In this document: positions 8,310 through 15,642 of the stretch, piece after piece | Position numbering within the stretch: the first letter of the stretch is position 1 | Layout: every line of letters begins with the position of its first letter | Source of the DNA: Kitasatospora cheerisanensis KCTC 2395 | GTDB taxonomy: Bacteria; Actinomycetota; Actinomycetes; Streptomycetales; Streptomycetaceae | Direction: 5' to 3' | Length of the DNA stretch: 64,000 nt | NCBI RefSeq assembly: GCF_000696185.1 | Contig: NZ_KK853997.1 | Coordinates: 6,739,245-6,803,244 of the forward strand | Notes under the pieces: model-generated | Database searches by the model: none | What the model was told of the DNA's origin: nothing | What the model saw: only the letters and a program-made list of their open reading frames with translations | Made by a program: the position numbers and the translations under genes

Positions 8310-8342
8310 GCCTCCATGCTCGGCGAGTACCGCTAGGCTCGG

Positions 8343-8369
8343 AAGTACCCACTGTTTTCTGCGGTACTT
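8343..8369. promoter_or_regulatory. Inverted-repeat operator for HxlR regulator
   Basis: A perfect 7-bp inverted repeat, AAGTACC (8343-8349) and GGTACTT (8363-8369), with a 13-bp spacer, lies in the gap between the divergent oxidoreductase and HxlR genes. A third half-site, GAGTACC, is at 8325-8331. HxlR-type regulators bind as dimers to widely spaced palindromes with GTAC cores, so this is the likely shared operator. Confidence 0.65.
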
Positions 8370-8393
8370 ACCTTTTCGTAAGGGGGACGGGCG

Positions 8394-8786
8394 ATGGCCA
8401 GGGCGCCACGACAGGGGCCGTACATCTGCGGCATCGACGCCGCGCTCGACGTGGTGAGCGGCAAGTGGAAGGGCCTGATCCTCTGGGAGCTCGACAGCCA
8501 CGGCGTGCGCCGCTTCGCCGAACTCCGGCGGGCCCTGCCGGGCGTGAGCGAGAAGATGCTGACGCAGCACCTGCGCGAGCTGGAGGAGGACGGCCTGGTC
8601 CACCGCGAGGTGTACGCCGAAGTGCCGCCCCGCGTCGAGTACTCGCTGACCGAGCAGGGCCGCGCCCTCAACCAGGCCCTCCGCCCGCTCGGCGCCTGGG
8701 GCACCGAGCGGATCCGGCAGCAGAGCATCGCGACGGTGGGCGAGGTCGCGGCCGCCGACGCGCGCGGGCGAGCGCCCCGCGGGTAG
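8394..8786 (+). CDS. HxlR-family winged-helix regulator
   Basis: A 130-residue HxlR/MarR-like winged helix. It begins GPYICGIDAALDVVSGKWKG, placing a Cys at residue 12 in the position used by redox- or quinone-sensing members. It continues with RFAELRRALPGVSEKMLTQHL, the recognition helix region, and a wing with PPRVEYSLTEQG. These proteins usually control a divergent oxidoreductase, and the arrangement here matches that. It may sense electrophiles through the N-terminal Cys; this is inference from the family. Confidence 0.9.
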   Translation: MARAPRQGPYICGIDAALDVVSGKWKGLILWELDSHGVRRFAELRRALPGVSEKMLTQHLRELEEDGLVHREVYAEVPPRVEYSLTEQGRALNQALRPLGAWGTERIRQQSIATVGEVAAADARGRAPRG

Positions 8787-9560
8787 TCAGCGCTCGTCCG
8801 GGGGCAGCAGGAGGACGCCGAGGGCCTGGGCGCAGGTCCGGGCGAGGGAGAGGGTGTGGGGGAGGGTCTCGGCGGTGAGGTGGGCCGGGGTGGAGCGGAT
8901 GGCGAGGGCGAAGCGGGCGGTCGGGGTGCGGTCGAGCACGGGGACGGCGAGGGTGCGGACGCCGGGGGCGGACTCGCCGTCGTTGAGGGCGTAGCCGCGG
9001 CGCCGGGTGAGGGCGAGTTCGGTGTCCAGGACGGCCGGGTCGGTCAGGGTGCGGTCGGTGAAGGCGTCGAGCGGGCCGGTCAGCGGGCTGTCGGCGGGGG
9101 AGGGCCAGGCGAGCAGCACCTTGCCGAGCGCGGTGGAGTGCAGCGGGCGGCGCAGGCCGAGGCCGGTGGAGGGCAGCACGGAGCCGCCGACCAGGATGAC
9201 GGCGTGCGGGCCGGAGCGGATGGCGAGGTCGGCGGTGGCACCGCTGCGGCGGGCGAGCTGCTCGAGTTCGGGGCCGGCCAGGTGCAGTCCGCGCTGGTGG
9301 AAGGTGAGTTGGCCGAGTTCGGCGACGGCCGGGCCGAGCCGGTAGCGGGCGGTGCGCTCGTCCTGGTCGAGGAAGCCGGTGGCGAGCAGGGTACGGGCCA
9401 GGCGGTGCGCGGTGGAGACGGACAGGCCCATCCGGCGGGCGAGTTCGGAGGCGCTGAGGTCGGGCCCGTTGTCGTGGAAGCAGTGCAGCAGGCCGAGGGC
9501 CCGGTGCACCGCCTGGGCGCCGGCCGGCGGTGACTGCAGGGTTCCGGGGCTGGCGGGCAT
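8787..9560 (-). CDS. IclR-family transcriptional regulator
   Basis: A 257-residue IclR regulator. Residues 15-75 carry the winged helix (ASELARRMGLSVSTAHRLAR), followed by the IclR effector-binding domain with LHSTALGKVLLAW and RRRGYALNDGESAPGVRTLA. The ATG at 9560 was preferred because AAGAGG lies six bases upstream; a GTG at 9584 is also in frame. It is divergent from the organosulfur operon that begins with the upstream ORF at 9799, so it may regulate that operon. No sulfur-specific feature is visible in its effector domain. Confidence 0.88.
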   Translation of the reverse strand: MPASPGTLQSPPAGAQAVHRALGLLHCFHDNGPDLSASELARRMGLSVSTAHRLARTLLATGFLDQDERTARYRLGPAVAELGQLTFHQRGLHLAGPELEQLARRSGATADLAIRSGPHAVILVGGSVLPSTGLGLRRPLHSTALGKVLLAWPSPADSPLTGPLDAFTDRTLTDPAVLDTELALTRRRGYALNDGESAPGVRTLAVPVLDRTPTARFALAIRSTPAHLTAETLPHTLSLARTCAQALGVLLLPPDER

Positions 9561-9798
9561 CGCACCTCTTCGGGAGTCGCTCACAGGCGGTCAACTTCGT
9601 TGGGATTCCCAGGATATGGGGGTGATCGCTGCGGGCGTGTGACGGCGGTGTTGCGGGCGAGCGCCGCACTGTGAACAGCGCGTCCCATCATCTGGCAACG
9701 CTTGATTCGGGCGGCGGCGGCGTGGAACGCTCGGTGCATCGGCGGACGAGCGGCCGACACCGGCGCACACCGCCCGGTCCGACAGGAGGGAGCGCGCC
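9561..9798. other. Divergent intergenic promoter region
   Basis: Together with 9799-9922 this is a 362-bp gap between the IclR gene and the first large gene of the organosulfur operon. The section before the upstream ORF should hold both promoters. I could not assign convincing -35/-10 boxes. A strong ribosome binding site, AGGAGGG at 9784-9790, serves the short ORF at 9799. Confidence 0.5.
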
Positions 9799-9837
9799 GT
9801 GACGATGCACCGGCCCCGCCCCTGCTGTTGTCGCTGA
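9799..9837 (+). CDS. Polycysteine upstream ORF (leader peptide), 12 aa
   Basis: GTG at 9799 lies eight bases after a strong AGGAGGG ribosome binding site and opens a 12-codon frame encoding MTMHRPRPCCCR before TGA at 9835. Three consecutive Cys codons stand next to the stop. Short upstream ORFs ending in Cys runs are known in mycobacteria as cysteine-responsive attenuators placed before sulfur-assimilation genes; here the next gene is the first of an organosulfur operon. When charged Cys-tRNA is scarce, the ribosome should stall on the Cys codons and change the fold of the leader downstream. The coding reading is seen; the regulatory role is inferred. Confidence 0.72.
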   Translation: MTMHRPRPCCCR

Positions 9838-9922
9838 CCGCCGCCCCGAACCCCCTTCCCCGTCGCACGGTTCCCACATGGTGGGCCGCCTGTGCGTTTC
9901 CTGAGATTTCCGGAGCCCCGTC
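9838..9922 (+). promoter_or_regulatory. Leader region with hairpin after the polycysteine ORF
   Basis: Between the short Cys-rich ORF and the start of the DszB-like gene lies a hairpin CCCAC-ATG-GTGGG (9873-9885). It can extend with a weaker outer pair, GCAC at 9865-9868 with GTGC at 9892-9895. The ribosome binding site for the next gene (CGGAG) starts about 15 nt further on. A ribosome stalled on the Cys codons would sit about 40 nt before the hairpin. The region could act as a translational or transcriptional attenuator. Confidence 0.45.
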
Positions 9923-10945
9923 ATGAGCCCCGCATCCACCGCCGACGTCGGCGCGCCCACCCACCCCGACACCCTGTGGTTCACCCGCTGCCCGGTGCCG
10001 ACCGCCACCGGCATCGCCGCCGACCGCGGCTGGCTGGCCGAGGAGTTCGCGCCCGACGGCATCGCCGTCCGCTCGCTGCAGGACGTGCCGCCCGAGGTCG
10101 CGGCCGACCACCACTACACGCACGCACTGACCGGGCTCTTCCGCGAGGGCGGCAACGTGCCCGCGCTGTGGGCCCGTTCGCGCGGCGAGCGGACCCGGCT
10201 GATCGGCCTGACCTGGATCGAGGAGCGCCAGACCGTCCTGGTCCGGGAGGGCAGCGGCATCCGCTCCGCCGCACAGCTGCGCGGCGCCCGGCTCGCGGTG
10301 CCCCGGCACCCGATCGGCATCGACTTCTGGCGCGCGATGGCCCTGGCCGGCCACCACGGCGCCCTGGCCTCCGCCGAACTCACCCTGGACGACGTCGAGT
10401 TGACGGAGGTTGCGGCGGAGCCGGGCGGCGGCCAGTGGGAGGCCGAGCTGACCGCCCTGCGGGACGGCCGGGTGGACGCCGTGTACGTGAAGGGCGCGCT
10501 CGCGGTGGAGGCCGCCCGCCGGTACGGCGCGGTGCCCGCCGTGGAGCTGGACGCGCTCCCCGACCGCCGCCACCGGGTCAACAACGGCACCCCGCGCCCG
10601 ATCACCGTGCACCAGCAACTGCTGGACGAGCACCCCGAGTTGGTGGCCCGCTTCGTCGCTGTGCTGCTGCGCGCCGCGGACTGGGCGGCCGAGCGGCCGG
10701 CCGAGGTGGCGCGGATCCTCGGCGCGGAGACCGGTGCCGGACCGGAGGGCGTGGCCGGCGCGTACGCGGCGGGCGGGCACCGCACCCTGCACCCGGACCT
10801 GTCCGCCGACCGCCTCGACCTGCTCGCCCGGCAGGAGCAGTTCCTGCACGCCCACGGCTTCCTCGCCGACCGGGTCGACGTCCACGCCTGGGCCGACCCC
10901 GCCCCGCTGGCCGCCGCCCGCGCCCTGCTCGCCGCCCGCCCCTGA
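9923..10945 (+). CDS. DszB-like sulfinate desulfinase
   Basis: A 340-residue protein with the type-2 periplasmic-binding-protein fold but no signal peptide, resembling DszB (2-hydroxybiphenyl-2-sulfinate desulfinase). The N-terminus TLWFTRCPVP matches the DszB Cys region, giving Cys23. His64 and Arg74 lie in HYTHALTGLFREGGNVP, with the same ten-residue spacing as DszB His60 and Arg70, and the R-x-G-G-x-[IV]-P turn is kept. DszB cleaves an aryl C-S bond of a sulfinate, releasing sulfite. Conservation of all three catalytic residues supports an enzyme rather than a transport protein. It is the first large gene of the operon and ends 25 bp before the lipoprotein gene. The true substrate is unknown. 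Confidence 0.75.
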   Translation: MSPASTADVGAPTHPDTLWFTRCPVPTATGIAADRGWLAEEFAPDGIAVRSLQDVPPEVAADHHYTHALTGLFREGGNVPALWARSRGERTRLIGLTWIEERQTVLVREGSGIRSAAQLRGARLAVPRHPIGIDFWRAMALAGHHGALASAELTLDDVELTEVAAEPGGGQWEAELTALRDGRVDAVYVKGALAVEAARRYGAVPAVELDALPDRRHRVNNGTPRPITVHQQLLDEHPELVARFVAVLLRAADWAAERPAEVARILGAETGAGPEGVAGAYAAGGHRTLHPDLSADRLDLLARQEQFLHAHGFLADRVDVHAWADPAPLAAARALLAARP

Positions 10946-10970
10946 CCTGCCCTTCCCGTTGGAGAGACCC

Positions 10971-12005
10971 ATGCACACCCCCGCCCGCCGGCCCCTGCTC
11001 GCCGCCACCGCCCTGACCGCCGTCGCCGCGCTCGGCCTGACCGCCTGCGGCTCGACCGCGAAGGACGCCGCCGCCTCCGCCGACGGCAAGGGCGGCGCCG
11101 AGGTGGTGCTGAGAGTGCCCGACCCCGGCAACTCCGGCTTCCTCGCCAAGGGAAAGAAGGACGGCTCGCTCGACCGGGCGCTGGCGGCCGTGCACGCCAA
11201 GGTGGTGTGGACGGGCAGCGCCGGACCGTTCGCCCCCGCCGCGCAGGCCCTGAACGCCGATCAACTGGACGTCGCCCAGGGCTCGATCACCTCCGCGGTG
11301 GCCGCGCTCGCCCAGAAGCCCGGGTTCAAGCTGTTCGCGCAGAGCGCCCCGGACGAGGCCGGCGAAGGCATCCTGGTGAAGAACGGCTCCCCGATCACGA
11401 AGGTCGAGGACCTGGTCGGCCGGAAGGTCGCGGTCTCCCAGGGCGGCACCTCCGAGTACCTGCTGCTGAAGGCCCTCCAGAAGAACGGCATCCCCGCCGA
11501 CCGGGTCCAGCGGGTGTACCTGCGGGCCGACCAGACCTCCGGGGTGTTCAACTCCGGCCAGGTGGACGCCTGGGCGACCTGGGCGACCTTCTCCGTCCCC
11601 GCGATCGCCAACACCGGCGCGCACTTCCTCGTGAACGGCAAGGCCGTCGGCAGCGACAACTACGCCGTGTGGGCCGTGCGTTCGGCCTTCGCCGAGAAGC
11701 ACCCGGAGGTGCTGAAGGCGTTCTACGGCTACCTGCACGAGAACGGCGCGAAGGAGAAGGCCGACCCCGCCGCCTACCTGAACGTCTTCACCGACGCCGG
11801 CCCGACCGCCGTCACCCCCGCCGAGCAGCAGGTCGCCGTCGACTTCGGCCGGCAGCGGGCCGTGGACGCGCCGATCACCGCCGCCGACACCGCCCGGTTC
11901 GACGTGGTCGCCGCGTTCTACGCCGAGCAGGGCGTCACCAAGTCGAAGGTGGACGTCGCCCCGCACCTGATCGACGTCGACTCCCTCGCCGGGGCGGCGG
12001 GATGA
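10971..12005 (+). CDS. ssuA: Sulfonate ABC transporter substrate-binding lipoprotein
   Basis: A 344-residue SsuA/NitT-TauT-type binding protein. The N-terminus is a lipoprotein signal peptide ending in the lipobox LTAC, so the mature protein is anchored outside the membrane by the Cys. The fold signatures are visible: VEDLVGRKVAVSQGGTSEYL and the W-A-T-W motif in GQVDAWATWATFS, typical of aliphatic sulfonate binders. The stop overlaps the permease start by four bases (ATGA). It should capture sulfonates or related organosulfur compounds and deliver them to the permease. Confidence 0.88.
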   Translation: MHTPARRPLLAATALTAVAALGLTACGSTAKDAAASADGKGGAEVVLRVPDPGNSGFLAKGKKDGSLDRALAAVHAKVVWTGSAGPFAPAAQALNADQLDVAQGSITSAVAALAQKPGFKLFAQSAPDEAGEGILVKNGSPITKVEDLVGRKVAVSQGGTSEYLLLKALQKNGIPADRVQRVYLRADQTSGVFNSGQVDAWATWATFSVPAIANTGAHFLVNGKAVGSDNYAVWAVRSAFAEKHPEVLKAFYGYLHENGAKEKADPAAYLNVFTDAGPTAVTPAEQQVAVDFGRQRAVDAPITAADTARFDVVAAFYAEQGVTKSKVDVAPHLIDVDSLAGAAG

Positions 12006-12853
12006 GCGCCGTCAGCACCGAGCAGGCGCGGGCCGCCGGGCTGGTCGCCCCGCGCGCCCGGGCCGCCGCCGGCCGGCCGCGCGGCGTCTCGCTCGCCCTG
12101 CGCACCCTCGGCCCGCTCGCCCTGCTCGCCGCCTGGCAGATCTCCTCCGCGACCGGCGTGCTGACCCCCGACGTGCTCGCCTCGCCCGGCCAAGTGGTCC
12201 AGGCCGTCGGCGAGTTGTGGGGCAACGGACAGCTGGCCGACGCGCTGTCCACCTCGCTCACCCGGGCCGCCCTCGGCCTGCTGTTCGGAGCCGGTGCCGG
12301 ACTGGTGCTCGGCGTGGTCACCGGATTCTTCCGGCTCGGCGAGGAACTGCTCGACTCCGCCGTCCAAGTGCTGCGCACCGTCCCGTTCCTGGCACTGGTG
12401 CCGCTGTTCATGGTCTGGTTCGGCATCACCGAGACCGCGAAGATCGCCCTGATCGGCGTGGCCACCTCCTTCCCGATGTACGTGTCCGCCTCCGGCGGCG
12501 TCCGCAACACCGACCGCAAGCTGGTCGAGGCGATGCGCAGCTTCGGACTCTCCCGCGCCGCGGTGGTCCGCGAGGTCGTGCTGCCCGGCGCGCTGCCCGC
12601 CCTGCTGTCCGGGCTGCGGCTGTCGATGACGCTCAGCGTGATCGCGCTGATCGCCGCCGAGGAGATCAACTCCACCGAGGGGATCGGCTACTTGATGGCC
12701 CAGGCGCAGAACTTCTCCCGCACCGACGTGCTCGCCGTGTGCATCCTGATCTACGGCCTGCTCGGCCTGGCCGCCGACGGCGCGGTGCGCGTGCTGGAAC
12801 GGCTGCTGATGCCCTGGCGGCCCGTCGACGGACGGGCGGTGGCCGGACGATGA
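12002..12853 (+). CDS. ssuC: Sulfonate ABC transporter permease
   Basis: A 283-residue permease of the SsuC/TauC type with about six membrane helices. The ATPase-coupling EAA loop is seen as EAMRSFGLSRAAVVREVVLPGALPALLSGLR. The conserved VRTVPFLALVPLFMVWFGI-like helix comes before it. It overlaps the genes on both sides by four bases, so importer subunits are translationally coupled. It pairs with the ATPase encoded next and the upstream lipoprotein. Confidence 0.9.
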   Translation: MSAVSTEQARAAGLVAPRARAAAGRPRGVSLALRTLGPLALLAAWQISSATGVLTPDVLASPGQVVQAVGELWGNGQLADALSTSLTRAALGLLFGAGAGLVLGVVTGFFRLGEELLDSAVQVLRTVPFLALVPLFMVWFGITETAKIALIGVATSFPMYVSASGGVRNTDRKLVEAMRSFGLSRAAVVREVVLPGALPALLSGLRLSMTLSVIALIAAEEINSTEGIGYLMAQAQNFSRTDVLAVCILIYGLLGLAADGAVRVLERLLMPWRPVDGRAVAGR

Positions 12854-13575
12854 GCACTCCCGCCGTCCACGTCCGGGGCCTGCGACGGGTGTTCGGCACC
12901 CGCGCCGTCCTGGACGGCATCGACCTGGACATCGCCCGCGGCGAGTTCCTCGCCCTGCTCGGCGCGTCCGGCACCGGCAAGACCACCCTGCTGCGGATCC
13001 TCGGCGCACTCGACCGCGCCGACGAAGGCACCGTCCTGGTGCCGCCCGCCCGGACGGTCGTCTTCCAGGAACCCCGGCTGATCCCGTCCCGGCGCGTCCT
13101 CGGCAACGTCACCGTCGGCCTGCCGCGCGGCGCCGCCACCCGGGAGACCGGCCGGCGGGCCCTCGCCGAGGTCGGCCTCGCCGCGCACGCCGACGCCTGG
13201 CCCGCCACCCTGTCCGGCGGCGAGGCACAGCGCGCCGCCCTCGCCCGCGCCCTCGTTCGCGAACCCGAACTGCTGCTGCTCGACGAGCCGTTCGCCGCCC
13301 TGGACGCACTCACCCGGCTGCGCATGCAGGACCTGGTCGGCGACCTGTGCCGCCGCCACCGCCCCGCCGTGCTGCTGGTCACCCACGACGTGGACGAGGC
13401 GATCCGGCTCGCCGACCGGGTCGCCGTGCTGCGCGACGGCGCCCTCGTCCGCGACCAGTCGGTGGCCGTCGAGCACCCCCGCGACCCCGCCGACCCCGCG
13501 TTCGCCGCCCTGCGCCGCGCCCTGCTCGCCGACCTCGGCGTGCACCGCGAACCCGCACCGCAGCACGCCAACTGA
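12850..13575 (+). CDS. ssuB: Sulfonate ABC transporter ATP-binding protein
   Basis: A 241-residue ABC ATPase. Walker A is GASGTGKTT near residue 39, the Q loop is VVFQEPRL, the signature is LSGGEAQR, Walker B is LLLLDEPFAALD, and the switch His is in LLVTHDVDEA. The sequence is closest in style to SsuB/TauB. It powers the permease encoded just upstream, whose stop codon overlaps its start. A 27-bp gap separates it from the next gene of the operon. Confidence 0.92.
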   Translation: MSTPAVHVRGLRRVFGTRAVLDGIDLDIARGEFLALLGASGTGKTTLLRILGALDRADEGTVLVPPARTVVFQEPRLIPSRRVLGNVTVGLPRGAATRETGRRALAEVGLAAHADAWPATLSGGEAQRAALARALVREPELLLLDEPFAALDALTRLRMQDLVGDLCRRHRPAVLLVTHDVDEAIRLADRVAVLRDGALVRDQSVAVEHPRDPADPAFAALRRALLADLGVHREPAPQHAN

Positions 13576-13602
13576 CCGACACCCAGCCGAAGAGAGAACG
13601 CC

Positions 13603-14511
13603 ATGACCATCACCGTGGGCGTGCACCGCTCCAACCCGTCCCTGTACCACCTGGCCCGACTCGACTACCTCCAGCAGGAGTTGGCGCCGCTCGGCGAGAG
13701 CGCCGCGTTCCACCACTACACCGACGGCACCAGGACCGGCGGCTACCTCGCCGACGGCACCATCGACTTCGGCGGCACCGGCTCCACCCCGCCGATCACC
13801 GCGCAGGCCGCCGGACACGACATCGTGTACACCGCCGTCTCCGCGCCCCGGCCCGACCACGGGGCGCTGCTGGTCGCCGCCGACGGGCCGATCGCCTCCG
13901 TCGCCGACCTGAAGGGCACCACCGTGGTGCTCGGCATCGGCTCCTGGCAGACCCACCTGCTCGCCAAGGCCCTGCACCAGCAAGGGCTTTCGTACCGCGA
14001 CGACATCGCCGCCGAGCGCCCCGCCGGGGACGAGGCCGAGCGGCTGGCCGACGGCCGGATCGCCGGCTGGATCGCCCAGGGCGCCGAACTCGCCGCTGCC
14101 CGCCGCACCGGGAACTTCCGCGAACTGATCCGCACCGGCGACGTCATCACCGACCGCTCGGTGTTCTTCGCCCGCCGCGAACTCGCCGTCCAGCGGCCCG
14201 AGATCGTCGCGGCCATCGTCACCGCCCTGCAGCGCGCCGACCACTGGGCCGCCGCCCACCCCGAGGAGGCCGCCGCCCTCGCCGCCGCCGACCAGGGCGG
14301 CGAGGCCGCCGACTGGCACACCGCGCTCACCGCGCTGCCCTGGCAACTGGAGCCCGCCACCGCCGAGTTCGTCGCCGAACAGCAGGAGGCCGCGGACATC
14401 TTCCACCGGGTCGGCTTCATCGACCGCCCCGTCACCGTCGCCGACATCCACCTGCCCGCCCTGGAGCAGCCCGTCGCCGACGCCGTCTCCCGCGCCACGA
14501 AGGAACACTGA
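13603..14511 (+). CDS. SsuA-like binding-fold protein without signal peptide
   Basis: A 302-residue protein with the SsuA/TauA-type fold: GTIDFGGTGSTPPITAQAAG, then DLKGTTVVLGIGSWQTHLLA. It begins directly with strand 1 (MTITVGVHRSNPSLYHLARL), so it has no signal peptide or lipobox and should be cytoplasmic unless exported otherwise. It lies between the importer genes and the monooxygenase. Possible roles are an intracellular substrate carrier or a second enzyme recruited from the binding-protein fold, like the DszB-like protein at the other end. It lacks the Cys-Pro-Val-Pro motif, so it is not a DszB-type desulfinase. Confidence 0.7.
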   Translation: MTITVGVHRSNPSLYHLARLDYLQQELAPLGESAAFHHYTDGTRTGGYLADGTIDFGGTGSTPPITAQAAGHDIVYTAVSAPRPDHGALLVAADGPIASVADLKGTTVVLGIGSWQTHLLAKALHQQGLSYRDDIAAERPAGDEAERLADGRIAGWIAQGAELAAARRTGNFRELIRTGDVITDRSVFFARRELAVQRPEIVAAIVTALQRADHWAAAHPEEAAALAAADQGGEAADWHTALTALPWQLEPATAEFVAEQQEAADIFHRVGFIDRPVTVADIHLPALEQPVADAVSRATKEH

Positions 14512-14516
14512 GCACC

Positions 14517-15584
14517 ATGGCCACCGAAGTCCTCTGGTACCTGATCCCCCGCGAGGGCCACTACCCGTGGGAGCCCGAAGGCCGCCGCCCCGTCGACCTC
14601 GGCTACCTCCAGCACCTCGCCGCCACCGTCGAACGGCTCGGCTACACCGGCGCACTGCTCGCCACCGACCAGTACGACGTGTGGACGCTCGGCTCCGCGC
14701 TCGCCGCCGCCACCGGCCCCGGCTTCCAGCCCCTGCTCGCCGTCCACCCCGGACTGGTCTCGCCCACCCTGCTCGCCAAGATGGCGCTCAGCTTCGAGCA
14801 CCTGCACGGCCCCGGCCGGCTCCGCTTCAACGTGGTCAACGGCTCCACCGGGCAGCTGCGCGAGTACGGCCTGCACGTCGAGCACGACGACCGCTACCGG
14901 CTGTCCGCCGAGTACTGGAGCCTGGTCAAGCGCCTCACCAGCGGCGAAGTCTTCGACCACGAGGGCGAGTTCTTCCAGCTGAAGAACGCCGGCGCCTCGC
15001 TCCGCGACCTGCCGCCGCTGCGCGAGGGACACATCCCGCTCTGGTTCGGCGGCTCCTCGCCGGCCGGCATCGAGGTCGCCGCCGAACACGTCGACGTGTA
15101 CCTCACCTGGGGCGAACCCCCGCACCTGCTCAAGGAGAAGCTCGCCCTGGTCCGCGAACGCGCCGCCGCGCACGGCCGCACCCTGCGGCTCGGCCTGCGG
15201 CTGCACCTGATCGTCCGCGACACCGAGGAACAGGCCTGGGCCGCCGCCGACCGCCTCCTCGACGTCACCAGCCAGGCCACCTACGCCCGCCAGCTCGGCG
15301 GACGGCAGGGCGAGGACGGCGTCGGCTGGCAGCGGCAGTTCCGCCAGCACGGCGGCCGGGTTCCGGCCCGGGCCCGCGAACTGGAGACCCACCCCAACCT
15401 GTGGCCCGGCATGAGCCTGTTCCGGCCGGGCCCCGGCACCGCCGTCGTCGGCTCCACCGAGCAGGTCGTCGAACGGCTCCGGGAGTTCCAGGACCTCGGC
15501 GTCGACACCTTCATCCTGTCCGGCAACCCGCTGCTGGAGGAGGCCTACCGGGTCGCCGAGACCGTGCTGCCGCAGCTGCGCTGA
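14517..15584 (+). CDS. ssuD: FMNH2-dependent alkanesulfonate monooxygenase (SsuD-like)
   Basis: A 355-residue bacterial-luciferase-like flavin monooxygenase. It matches SsuD along its length: GHYPWEPEGRRPVDLGYLQ at the N-terminus, RLRFNVVNGSTGQL, the LWFGGSS strand, the diagnostic DVYLTWGEPPHLLKEKL, and a C-terminus LSGNPLLEEAYRV. SsuD uses reduced FMN and oxygen to cleave a C-S bond of alkanesulfonates, giving sulfite and an aldehyde. No flavin reductase partner (SsuE-like) is in the operon, so FMNH2 must come from elsewhere. It is the last gene before the terminator at 15588. Confidence 0.9.
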   Translation: MATEVLWYLIPREGHYPWEPEGRRPVDLGYLQHLAATVERLGYTGALLATDQYDVWTLGSALAAATGPGFQPLLAVHPGLVSPTLLAKMALSFEHLHGPGRLRFNVVNGSTGQLREYGLHVEHDDRYRLSAEYWSLVKRLTSGEVFDHEGEFFQLKNAGASLRDLPPLREGHIPLWFGGSSPAGIEVAAEHVDVYLTWGEPPHLLKEKLALVRERAAAHGRTLRLGLRLHLIVRDTEEQAWAAADRLLDVTSQATYARQLGGRQGEDGVGWQRQFRQHGGRVPARARELETHPNLWPGMSLFRPGPGTAVVGSTEQVVERLREFQDLGVDTFILSGNPLLEEAYRVAETVLPQLR

Positions 15585-15587
15585 CGC

Positions 15588-15629
15588 GACGGGCGGGCGG
15601 GCCGGCCCGATCCGGCCCGCCCGCCCGTC
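15588..15629. terminator. Strong bidirectional terminator
   Basis: A perfect 18-bp GC stem (15588-15605 with 15612-15629) and a 6-nt loop lies between the convergent SsuD and aldo/keto reductase genes. It closes the organosulfur operon and probably serves both strands. Confidence 0.92.
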
Positions 15630-15642
15630 CGTCCGGCCCGCG

